Below, one piece after another: positions 43,301 to 51,104 of a DNA stretch of 64,000 bases. Each line of letters opens with the position of its first letter. The first letter of the stretch is position 1. Source of the DNA: SG-bin7 sp964498095 (GTDB taxonomy: Bacteria > Bdellovibrionota > Bdellovibrionia > Bdellovibrionales > SG-bin7); NCBI GenBank assembly GCA_964498095.1, contig CAZCFY010000009.1:102448-166447 (forward strand), given 5' to 3'. The position numbers were made by a program, and so were the translations under genes. A model generated the notes under the pieces. That model saw only the letters and a program-made list of their open reading frames with translations. It was not told the DNA's origin and did not search any database.

Positions 43301-43683
43301 TTGAAGACGACAATGACTTACGCGCCAATTTCGCCGAAGTGCTAGAACTATACGGTTACCAAGTTTATCAAGCCGAAAATGGCCAAGTGGCCTTTGATTT
43401 TTTGTTGCAGGATAAGACCCACGTTGACGGCATTATTTTAGATTTAATGATGCCCATTATGGACGGGCGTTTATTTTTAGAGAAAGCTAAAGATATTCTT
43501 GAACGGCGGCACATTCCTGTTTTGATTGCCACTGCCGCCGGCCGCGCCGATGAATCTTTCGGGCTTTCTGCTTCTTGCCGGTTGGTTAGAAAACCTCTCA
43601 GTATTGATGTTTTGATTATGGCTGTAGAAAATATGCTAGAAAAAATGGCGGAGCCGAGAGGATTCGAACCTCTGACCACTTGA
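43279..43683 (+). CDS. Single-domain response regulator overlapping tRNA-Arg
   Basis: 134 residues from a GTG with AAAGGAAG upstream, inside the kinase gene's end. Receiver only: ILLVEDDNDLRANFAEVLELYGY, phospho-Asp in IILDLMMPIMDGR, K in RKPLS. The receiver ends near residue 122; the last 11 residues (AEPRGFEPLTT) are simply translated from the antisense of tRNA-Arg, in which the stop codon lies. A CheY-like output through protein contact is expected. Confidence 0.9.
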   Translation: MAKSILLVEDDNDLRANFAEVLELYGYQVYQAENGQVAFDFLLQDKTHVDGIILDLMMPIMDGRLFLEKAKDILERRHIPVLIATAAGRADESFGLSASCRLVRKPLSIDVLIMAVENMLEKMAEPRGFEPLTT

Positions 43684-43722
43684 TTCGTAGTCAAGTACTC
43701 TATCCAGCTGAGCTACGGCTCC
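43646..43722 (-). tRNA. tRNA-Arg (ACG)
   Basis: Minus-strand cloverleaf: acceptor GGAGCCG/CGGCTCC, D-arm TAGCTCAGCTGGATAGAG, anticodon stem CTTGA/TCAAG with loop CTACGAA (anticodon ACG), T-arm GTTCGAATC and encoded CCA. The 3' half is antisense to the end of the response-regulator gene (38 bases shared). Confidence 0.97.
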
Positions 43723-43839
43723 GCACTAGGAATTCGAAGACCCTGCACTCTAGACATAATGTGCCAAGAAATCAAGCCCTGTAATATCAAAGTTGCCCTA
43801 ACTCCCTGTTTGCTTTAGTGATTAATAAACGGGTTGAAA

Positions 43840-44424
43840 ATGACAGGTAATATTTGGAAATCATGTTTAACTGATGCGCAAAAAACGGTCACAGAATTCG
43901 TAAACGATCCTAAACAGATCGAAGCCTGTGTACGTTTTACCGACATGCTGCTAGCGACTTTTAAAGCCGGCGGCAATGCCTTTTCTTGCGGTAACGGGGG
44001 CTCGCATTGCGATGCCATGCACTTTGCCGAGGAATTTACCGGCAAATATCGTAAAGACCGCAAACCCTTGGGGGCATTGGCGTTGGGGGATCAAAGCCAT
44101 ACCACCTGTGTGGGCAATGATTATGGTTTTGAATATATTTTCGCGCGCCAGTTAGAGGGTTTGGGCCGCAAAGGCGATTTGCTTTTGGGAATTTCTACCA
44201 GCGGCAATTCCGGAAATGTGATTAAAGCTGTTGATAGTGCCAAACGCCTGGGAATTAAAACTGTGGCTTTGTTAGGACGTGATGGCGGCAAGCTTAAGGG
44301 CATGGTTGATTTGCCAATTATTGTGCCGGCGCAAACCTCCGACCGCATTCAAGAAATGCATATTAAAATCATTCACACGGTTATCGAAACCGTCGAGCGC
44401 GAACTCTTTCCGCAGAATTATTGA
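43840..44424 (+). CDS. gmhA: Phosphoheptose isomerase
   Basis: 194 residues (a TTG two codons upstream is possible). SIS-domain features: GNAFSCGNGGSHCDAMHFAEEFTGKYRKDR, ALALGDQSHTTCVGNDYGFEYIFARQL, GISTSGNSGNVIKAVDSAKRLGIKTVALLGRDGGKL and DRIQEMHIKIIHTVIETVERELF. It converts sedoheptulose-7-phosphate to heptose-7-phosphate for the LPS inner core. No other heptose genes are adjacent. Confidence 0.96.
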   Translation: MTGNIWKSCLTDAQKTVTEFVNDPKQIEACVRFTDMLLATFKAGGNAFSCGNGGSHCDAMHFAEEFTGKYRKDRKPLGALALGDQSHTTCVGNDYGFEYIFARQLEGLGRKGDLLLGISTSGNSGNVIKAVDSAKRLGIKTVALLGRDGGKLKGMVDLPIIVPAQTSDRIQEMHIKIIHTVIETVERELFPQNY

Positions 44425-44593
44425 TTGCTAACTCTCCTAGTGTGACCACGATTGCACAACCTTGACCGTTGGCATGGCGTGCCGACGTCAAACTTTGTGA
44501 AGTAGTTGCCCCGATCCTCACTTAATTCTTTGATCTCATAATTTTCATAAGCTATGACTAAATGATTAAGCCGTAAAAAACGTGCACCTTCGC

Positions 44594-44686
<93 letters not shown>

Positions 44687-44931
44687 ATCTAGAAAATAGT
44701 TTTCAAGAAAATCAGTTTTTCAAAAAAGTTTATTATTATTAATTATTTAGTGATGAGGAGCTTTTTTAGTTTATTGATCGAAAATCATTCAAAAACACTG
44801 GAAATAATGGGGTTCGTAAGAGGTTTGTAGTTGATCAAGGTAGTAACGGCACGCCTACTACAAACTTTGGATTGTATGTTTTAAAAAAATACTTTTTACT
44901 TAGATATATTTTTATTTTCCGAAAGCTAGAA

Positions 44932-45678
44932 ATGAACACAGACAAGGAAAGTCCAGTAGCTCTTGAAGTCGACACCGCGCTCATATCCGCATTGGTTTCG
45001 GGAGTAAATGGTGGGATCTATATCTTTGCATTGGGGTATACTGCGAAGCTTGGAATTCCAGACTATCCAACCTTTTTTGGCTCCTTGAGGTTTTTCATTT
45101 TCTCGGTTTTAGAACACCTGACATCTGTCGACGAATTTTTTGCGGAAATCAAAAATATTTCACTAATAGCGACGCTCGCACAACTGATTATCATCGTTGG
45201 ATTTATATTTATTTGGCTACGCCGAGATCGTCGCTACAAAATGCCGTCAAAGGTTTGGGCTACTGTCCTGGCGATGTTATTCTTGCCGTCATTACGGGGA
45301 ATTGTTTACACCATCCCTTTTCTGATTTCTATCATATGTCCGACAATTTTACTTTGGGTGTTTTTTGAGTACCTACGGCAGAAAAAACAGTTCACGAATT
45401 TTGTTCAAAGCTGTTTGGTGTTTATCGCGATGGCAATCTTGTCCTGGAGCGTTCCTTATAACGCCGGAAAACTAACAATTGATCTCATTAACTTTGAAAA
45501 GTCGTTTCCAGTATTGACCGCCGCCAATGGAGAAAAACAAGAGCGGCTACTTTGGTTAGATAGCGAAAAGCGGTACTGGTTGGATTGTGAAAATGGCTAT
45601 ATAAGGGGTGAATTGAATGAAAAAGTTTTTGTTTATAAGTATGCTACCAAGCGTATTTTTAATAGGGCATGCCGATGA
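44932..45678 (+). CDS. Multi-pass membrane protein of unknown function (element cargo)
   Basis: 248 residues from the ATG beginning MNTDKESPVALE (an earlier in-frame ATG adds 20 hydrophobic residues and is less likely). Four or five membrane helices lie between residues 15 and 180 (for example LIATLAQLIIIVGFIFIWL and FLISIICPTILLWVFFEYL), followed by a soluble tail of about 60 residues with RLLWLDSEKRYWLDCENGYI. No family recognised. Its 3' end overlaps the next gene by 62 bases. Confidence 0.65.
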   Translation: MNTDKESPVALEVDTALISALVSGVNGGIYIFALGYTAKLGIPDYPTFFGSLRFFIFSVLEHLTSVDEFFAEIKNISLIATLAQLIIIVGFIFIWLRRDRRYKMPSKVWATVLAMLFLPSLRGIVYTIPFLISIICPTILLWVFFEYLRQKKQFTNFVQSCLVFIAMAILSWSVPYNAGKLTIDLINFEKSFPVLTAANGEKQERLLWLDSEKRYWLDCENGYIRGELNEKVFVYKYATKRIFNRACR

Positions 45679-46204
45679 TACTCCAATTCGCGTGTCCGCA
45701 TGCGAAATCGTAGGTACAAAACCAGTACAAGGCGGCGAAAAATGCTATTTTCATTCTGGTTACGTGCTAGTTGATCGATGTGTGGGTAACCCTTGTCGGC
45801 TCACGAATAATCTAGTTAAAGAGAATTCACGTTTTAAGTGCCCCGACTCAAATCAACCTCCGGTACCAAGATGGACTACTGCGCAAAAACTTAGCCAATC
45901 ATTAGCTGTTATGGCAAGGGGATTGGGCGAAGTAATTCCTGCCTCAGAAGCGCCGACTTATTTCGCATCGAAAAGAAATAACTCGAAACTTCCTACTATT
46001 GTTTTCACATCGGCCACGGATTGGAAATCGGCCTTAGGCAATTTTACCGAAAAAACAAATTCGACTAATCCAAAAGAAGTAGGAAGAATAATTTTATCAG
46101 ACACGTTAAATAATTCATTCGCAGCTGCCCACGTCTACGAAGGCAAAGAATATAAAAAAATCGATTTCTTTGAGGTTTTTGATAACTGTTCAACAACCCA
46201 TTGA
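45617..46204 (+). CDS. Secreted cysteine-rich protein of unknown function (element cargo)
   Basis: 195 residues with the signal peptide MKKFLFISMLPSVFLIGHA and AAGGGG before the ATG. The first half of the mature part has six cysteines (ACEIVG … EKCYFHSGYVLVDRCVGNPCRLT … FKCPDS). The second half is a mixed alpha/beta region ending FFEVFDNC. Its start lies inside the preceding membrane-protein gene, so the two are probably translated together. Function unknown. Confidence 0.65.
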   Translation: MKKFLFISMLPSVFLIGHADDTPIRVSACEIVGTKPVQGGEKCYFHSGYVLVDRCVGNPCRLTNNLVKENSRFKCPDSNQPPVPRWTTAQKLSQSLAVMARGLGEVIPASEAPTYFASKRNNSKLPTIVFTSATDWKSALGNFTEKTNSTNPKEVGRIILSDTLNNSFAAAHVYEGKEYKKIDFFEVFDNCSTTH

Positions 46205-46333
46205 ACGGGCCATTGCAAACTAATGTATACCAATTTGAAAAATCATATTACTTTGGTAAAAAATAATTTAGTTGAGTTTGTGCCGCAAACAGCTTGAAAT
46301 TTCAGATATAATTTGGAATAACTGGCAGCCTCT

Positions 46334-47149
46334 ATGGCAGATTTAACAAATCAAGAAAAGCGTCACCTGGAGAAAATATTGGGTATGTCAGGTGGTTACG
46401 TTCTCTGGTTTTCAAACAGAACATTTAGCGAATTTGTCGCAGACAGCACAAATCGAGAAATTTACGATGAAAAATACGCGACAAGTGGCAGCTCAAAAGC
46501 TAGTCGCCTGCGCTCCTTTTGGAAACAAGAACCAAATCACATTGTAGGAAAATTAATTTCAGACATGTTAGAGTTAGTCGCCGAACACCCAATTGACGGA
46601 GAAAATTCAACTCCTTATGAGGTTTCGCTTCGTACCGCTAGCCGTCTATTGCAGGGGGCACCGGTTATCGATGCTGAAGTGATAGATCCAAAATCGCCGG
46701 AAAAAGACTTTGCAACATTAGCCAAGTTGATTCGCGAAGCTATCGATAAAAACGAACCGGAAAGCGGCTTAGATCGCCTGCACACTTATACTTTAAAATA
46801 CATGCGAGTAATCTGCTCTAGCCGAGGAATTGAAATCGAAAAGTCCAAGCCCTTGCATAGCCTAATTGGAGAGTATGTTAAAAAGTTAAAGGATGCAGGT
46901 GAAATCGAATCCGAAATGACAGAACGAATTCTAAAGTCGAGCATTTCGACTCTAGAGGCGTTTAACAGAGTACGAAATGATCAAAGTTTCGCACATGATA
47001 ACGAAGTTCTGAATTACGATGAAAGCCTGCTGATTTTAAATCACGTTACCAGCGCAATACGATTTATTATGGCCGTAGAAAAGAAAAAAGTCGGTGCTTC
47101 GCCGTCCACCGCTTCAGAAGAAATAGATATAGATGCCCTTCCCTTTTAA
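46334..47149 (+). CDS. AbiJ-like abortive infection protein with C-terminal HEPN-type domain
   Basis: 271 residues. The N-terminus (EKRHLEKILGMSGGYVLWFSNRTFSEFV … IYDEKYATSGSSKASRLRSFW) matches the small domain found at the front of AbiJ-type proteins. Residues 145-250 resemble the Abi C-terminal (PF14355) helix bundle; it contains R214-NDQSFA-H221, an R-x6-H motif that fits HEPN ribonucleases (R-x4-6-H). Proteins of this type stop phage growth by cleaving host RNA. It stands alone on the element, with two unknown genes read towards it. No strong Shine-Dalgarno is visible. Confidence 0.78.
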   Translation: MADLTNQEKRHLEKILGMSGGYVLWFSNRTFSEFVADSTNREIYDEKYATSGSSKASRLRSFWKQEPNHIVGKLISDMLELVAEHPIDGENSTPYEVSLRTASRLLQGAPVIDAEVIDPKSPEKDFATLAKLIREAIDKNEPESGLDRLHTYTLKYMRVICSSRGIEIEKSKPLHSLIGEYVKKLKDAGEIESEMTERILKSSISTLEAFNRVRNDQSFAHDNEVLNYDESLLILNHVTSAIRFIMAVEKKKVGASPSTASEEIDIDALPF

Positions 47150-47159
47150 GGCTAATAAA

Positions 47160-47885
47160 TCAATTTTTGAATAAGAATTCAAATCCCTGCTTTGCGAGAT
47201 TTACCAATGCAAGAATTGCAGTAGCGGAAATTACAATTTCAATTAAGAATAAAATGTATCCCGGTGGAAAATAAATTGATGTTGGATCTGCCGAATCGTT
47301 ACCTCCCAATTCAGGTAACTTTTTGACAGAGAAAATTTTTCCCACGTCAGGCCCCGACAACCAGATACAGTCGATAATTACATCCTGTCGCGAGCCATTC
47401 TGAAGAATTCTCTTCGAAAGAATTTGAAACTTGCCTTGGCGCTTGTGTGTACTTAGCCATGTGAGATCACAACGACGAGCCTGACCGCCGTCAACTTCTT
47501 CAAATAAAAGCTCTATGGTGAAAGTGGTCTTGTCGAGTTGATAGCCTATGAGGGGAATTTGGGTGTTCCATGCAAGGAGATGGTCAAACAAACTGTATTT
47601 CGACCTCACTCCGCCTATCCATGAATTAATGTTGAAAGCAGTTTTTAGATAGTTCCATAAGGTCTTATTTGAAAGCTTCAAGCAATCCAAAACTACAAAG
47701 GTTTTTGGGTTCGTCGCTGGCCTCGAGCCCCCAATAAGTCTTGATACCAAGAGAGCGGGCTTCACGAAAAAAAACCAAAATAATTTCGCAGTCCACTCCT
47801 GGACAAAGCACATCACGGTGAGAAGAAAGTATGAGACATAACCGAAGAATCCACTTTGAATCTGAATTGGAATTTCTTTTTCCAT
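47160..47885 (-). CDS. Membrane protein of unknown function (element cargo)
   Basis: 241 residues. Hydrophobic segments at about 12-45 (FGYVSYFLLTVMCFVQEW … LFWFFFVKPALLV) and 210-230 (YILFLIEIVISATAILALVNLA) enclose a soluble domain with several Trp residues and CDLTWLSTHKRQGKFQILSKRILQNGS. The start lies 12 bases after the stop of 47898..48338, so they form a two-gene operon. It is convergent with the AbiJ-like gene, ten bases apart. No family recognised. Confidence 0.65.
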   Translation of the reverse strand: MEKEIPIQIQSGFFGYVSYFLLTVMCFVQEWTAKLFWFFFVKPALLVSRLIGGSRPATNPKTFVVLDCLKLSNKTLWNYLKTAFNINSWIGGVRSKYSLFDHLLAWNTQIPLIGYQLDKTTFTIELLFEEVDGGQARRCDLTWLSTHKRQGKFQILSKRILQNGSRQDVIIDCIWLSGPDVGKIFSVKKLPELGGNDSADPTSIYFPPGYILFLIEIVISATAILALVNLAKQGFEFLFKN

Positions 47886-47897
47886 TTTCGGCTCGAA

Positions 47898-48338
47898 TTA
47901 CTTTTTCGCGTTTGTACCTTCGGGAACTTTATCTTCGTTCGGTAATATCCCTTTGGCCTTATAATACGTCATTGCAAAACTCTCTGACATAGATTTTACC
48001 AAAGTTCCCAACAGCGCTTCGCTCGTCGGAACACTTGCTGCGAGGTCCTTGTTAATATTTATCTGAATGCCTTTTCCTTCTGAAAAAACGCGCACGAGAT
48101 TGTCAGTGCGCTCACCATAACCACAGACAAGACCCTTACTAAATTCTTCATGCCAGAATTTATATTCATTTCTTTGGAGCATTTGATTTAGCGTTCGTGC
48201 TTCTTCTAACCGCCGCCAGATGTGAAGCTGAACTTCATGCTGGGCATCCTTTAAAGACTTGGCTGATTTAAATGGTAAGTCTGAAAGCTTCTCTAGGGTT
48301 ACATTCGAAGTTTGCTTTTCTAGACGCTTTTTTGCCAT
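47898..48338 (-). CDS. Small soluble protein of unknown function (element cargo)
   Basis: 146 residues, no signal peptide. A basic N-terminus (MAKKRLEKQTSN), a helical middle (KDAQHEVQLHIWRRLEEARTLNQML) and a short strand-helix part (VRVFSEGKGIQININKDLA … SESFAMTYYKAKG). First gene of a pair with the membrane protein 47160..47885. The upstream spacer is very AT-rich and contains several ATTTTTAGCA-type repeats near 48370-48400, probably promoter sequence. No family recognised. Confidence 0.65.
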   Translation of the reverse strand: MAKKRLEKQTSNVTLEKLSDLPFKSAKSLKDAQHEVQLHIWRRLEEARTLNQMLQRNEYKFWHEEFSKGLVCGYGERTDNLVRVFSEGKGIQININKDLAASVPTSEALLGTLVKSMSESFAMTYYKAKGILPNEDKVPEGTNAKK

Positions 48339-48484
48339 AAATTCCTCATTTTTTAGGTATTTTTAATATATTTTAACATTTTTTAGCAAAATTTAGCATT
48401 TTTCTAAATTATTCATAAAAAATACCGATACATGAATGTGCAGCCTTCAATACCTAAGTCTGATAGCTTTCTGAAGGGATGGCA

Positions 48485-49843
48485 ATGAAAAGGTTAAAAT
48501 TTTCTTGGAAAATTAACTGGTTAGCCATTCCACTGTTCTTAGGTCTAGCACTATACTTTCAGAATTGCTCAAATTCATCGGGCTTGTCCCCAAGTCCAAC
48601 GCAAAACACAAATAATCCAAAAGAAACGAATACAACACCCGCAACAAAAATAATTATTTCAGAAACCAACATTGATAAAAGCTCAGGGGAAACATTTAGC
48701 ATTAACGCTTCCGCAGTTGATGAAAGCGAATCTGTAGTTTCTGAATTCAATTATACTGCTACAATAGAAATTTTTGATACGACGCCCTCTCCGCCTGGAA
48801 TCACCTACACGCCACTTCAAATCTGCGCGCAAAATTTAAAGTTCACAAACGGCACTCTGTCCGCAACACTTTCTGTGATCAACAATAACTTAGGCAAAGA
48901 CATATCTGGAAAGATTAAAATTTCAAGCGTAGACCTTCCGACCGTTACAACTACTAATTTTGTGATTAGAGCGCAAAAAGACTCTCAGTTTCAAGAAACA
49001 AATCTAAGCGGCTCAGCTCCCAGTCCTCGCAGCAAATCGGCTGCAATTTACGATGAGGACCATCAAAAAATTATTTTATTTGGAGGAAGGGAAATCATCG
49101 AATACATCGGCTATGTTCAAGATGGAAATCCACTAAATGATTTATGGCAAATTGACTTAAGTAATACAACGCCAAATTGGACGAAACTCAGTCCATCATC
49201 AAGTCCATCCGCTCGTTTTGGTCACTCGCTGGTGTTAGACAAAGTTAATAATCGCATTTTATTGTTTGGAGGAAATGATTCAATAAACTCTCTCAGCGAC
49301 CTGTGGAGCTTAGATTTATCTAATATGAATTGGAGTCAGTTAAATCCTGAAAATAATCCTGTCCAAGCTCGAGCCGAACACCAAACGGCCTTCGACAAGA
49401 CAAATGGATTAATGTTTTTAACTGGTGGCTACGAGGGTGTTCTTAATGACATCTCAACCGTGAATATTTTCAAAAATTTTCCATCTCCGGATGGAAAATG
49501 GTTGTCAACTCCGCAAGCATTTCCAACAAATCCAAATCAAAGTATTGATTTCATTTATGTAAAAAACGGCGGAATAACATTCTATAACCCTTTTTTTCCT
49601 GAGTATCTCATTACTGCTCAAGACCCAGCTTGTAACGCCATTGGCTCTGGAGTTCCCTACCTATGCCCTTCTGGAAAAGAATATTCATCGGCGTTCGACA
49701 AAGCTAATAAAAAGGTTTGGCTGATTACAACTCAGGCGCTCACCGCGCCTCCGGTCGTTCCAAATCAAAGCTCAACTCAATATAAACCTTTTTTAAAAGT
49801 TTTTAATCGTAGTGTCCCTTTAAAACAAAGCTGCCCAATGTAA
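48485..49843 (+). CDS. Kelch-repeat lipoprotein
   Basis: 452 residues from the second ATG, which has GAAGGG at the right distance; the first ATG directly abuts it. A hydrophobic helix ends in an FQNCS lipobox. Residues 60-170 form a beta-rich domain, and then at least three kelch blades appear with 'R-x-G-H-x-x-v…N-R-i-l-L-F-G-G…D-L-W-x-x-D-l-s' (KIILFGG, RILLFGG, LMFLTGG; SARFGHSLV, ARAEHQTAF). Possibly a surface binding protein. The C-terminus ends in a final region without a recognisable blade. It sits between the cargo and the replication genes. Confidence 0.82.
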   Translation: MKRLKFSWKINWLAIPLFLGLALYFQNCSNSSGLSPSPTQNTNNPKETNTTPATKIIISETNIDKSSGETFSINASAVDESESVVSEFNYTATIEIFDTTPSPPGITYTPLQICAQNLKFTNGTLSATLSVINNNLGKDISGKIKISSVDLPTVTTTNFVIRAQKDSQFQETNLSGSAPSPRSKSAAIYDEDHQKIILFGGREIIEYIGYVQDGNPLNDLWQIDLSNTTPNWTKLSPSSSPSARFGHSLVLDKVNNRILLFGGNDSINSLSDLWSLDLSNMNWSQLNPENNPVQARAEHQTAFDKTNGLMFLTGGYEGVLNDISTVNIFKNFPSPDGKWLSTPQAFPTNPNQSIDFIYVKNGGITFYNPFFPEYLITAQDPACNAIGSGVPYLCPSGKEYSSAFDKANKKVWLITTQALTAPPVVPNQSSTQYKPFLKVFNRSVPLKQSCPM

Positions 49844-49881
49844 TCATTGCGAATCACCTTGAATAACTGTATCTCATCCCC

Positions 49882-50760
49882 ATGAGAAAAGTGCGTCTAA
49901 TTTCAAATGCCGAAACGCGAGAAAAGAAAATAAAGGCCAAGGAGACCCTTACCTCCCTTTTCACGAAAGACTTTCCGTTACGAGTAGATGTAATGGCTTC
50001 GCTCAATGATTCTCATTGGGAAAACCTAAAGACGAAACCGTTAGTTGCTACTCATCAAATTATCGCTGGAATACTGTTACGATTTCTCTATCAATTCCTT
50101 CCTGAACACATCAATCAAGTTTTCAATTCAGCCCCAAGTTTCGCAGTCGATGTTTTGCTGAATCAAATAAATGAACAATCAATTGCCTCGTACTTAATCC
50201 GCGATACAACTCTCTTTAAAAATATTCCTACGCGCGAGTTAGTCCAGCCATCCATAAAAGCATCATTCCAAAATTTTGATGAATTTCACAAGGAAGCACA
50301 ATTCTTCGCCGTGTATGGACAAATAAGAATGTTGGCTTCAATTCTCGATGTTTGTTTATATAAAGACCCCTCTCTCCTCTGGAAAGAAGGCGGATGCTCA
50401 TGGATAGAAGATTCAAAAAGTGACCTCTTTAGGCATTTAATAAATTATGATCCGATATTTTTACAAACATTTGGCGTCCTAACTAAAATAAAATTGAGAA
50501 TGCCCCTTTGGGAACTTTCAAAAAATGATCTTAGAAAATGGTTCTCTTTTGGAGATGTGTTTAAAAAAGATGGCGAACGCCGTTTTCTGAGAAGGGCACT
50601 ATTTTTCGCACTCTTGCGTGAGAAAAAAAGTTTGTTAGACCTCTCCAATGTCGAAATTTCTGATTTATTTAATAGGCTTGGCATTTGCAGTTGTTCATCC
50701 GACGAAATAAAGAAACAGTTAAAAAAACTTGAAATAGCCTCTCGGGACCTAACCGCCTAA
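49882..50760 (+). CDS. Unknown helical protein at the start of the replication module
   Basis: 292 residues, mostly helical, no signal peptide and no membrane segment. The N-terminus is basic (MRKVRLISNAETREKKIKAKETL), and LRKWFSFGDVFKKDGERRFLRRALFFALLREKKS is strongly basic, so nucleic acid binding is possible. Two cysteines lie near the end (GICSCSS). No family recognised. It precedes the polymerase gene by 80 bases, with a hairpin over its stop codon. Confidence 0.6.
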   Translation: MRKVRLISNAETREKKIKAKETLTSLFTKDFPLRVDVMASLNDSHWENLKTKPLVATHQIIAGILLRFLYQFLPEHINQVFNSAPSFAVDVLLNQINEQSIASYLIRDTTLFKNIPTRELVQPSIKASFQNFDEFHKEAQFFAVYGQIRMLASILDVCLYKDPSLLWKEGGCSWIEDSKSDLFRHLINYDPIFLQTFGVLTKIKLRMPLWELSKNDLRKWFSFGDVFKKDGERRFLRRALFFALLREKKSLLDLSNVEISDLFNRLGICSCSSDEIKKQLKKLEIASRDLTA

Positions 50761-50772
50761 TTGATTAGGTCC
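50745..50772 (+). terminator. Hairpin over the stop codon of 49882..50760 (possible terminator)
   Basis: Perfect 8-bp arms GGACCTAA/TTAGGTCC around a 12-base loop that contains the stop codon. Only a weak T-rich tail follows, so it may be a transcript-stabilising or attenuating structure rather than a full terminator. Confidence 0.5.
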
Positions 50773-50840
50773 TGGTTTGCCCCCGTTACCCTGGACAAAT
50801 TAATATGCTTAAACCATTACTACAAATTAAGAGGTGATGG

Positions 50841-51104
50841 ATGACGCCAATTTACAGAAGCATAGATTTCGAAACTCAAGCAATTCCATTTTTTGACAAA
50901 AAGAAAACTAGAAATTTAGATTGGTCTGGTCATCCGCGCCTAGCAAAAGCAACTCACATGAGTGTTGCCGAACAGACAAACGCCTTCGTGTGTAAAAATC
51001 TAGACGTGATTCCTCTGTCACAAACGATAATTTTTCACAACGCTACGTTTGATATTCAAGTCGGCCTCAACAGCGGCGTTTGGAGTATCGACAGTGTCTC
51101 ATAA
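50841..51104 (+). CDS. 3'-5' exonuclease part of a family A DNA polymerase (frameshifted, 5' fragment)
   Basis: 87 residues, start supported by GAGGTG upstream. SIDFETQAIPF gives the exo I D-x-E pair, and IIFHNATFDIQ gives exo II (N-x-x-x-D). The frame then ends after VWSIDSVS. The remaining exonuclease part (KLNFECTATMARLSN…) and the polymerase continue in the next frame, so this is the 5' piece of one gene interrupted by a one-base frame change. A sequencing error, a real mutation or programmed +1 frameshifting are all possible. Confidence 0.72.
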   Translation: MTPIYRSIDFETQAIPFFDKKKTRNLDWSGHPRLAKATHMSVAEQTNAFVCKNLDVIPLSQTIIFHNATFDIQVGLNSGVWSIDSVS

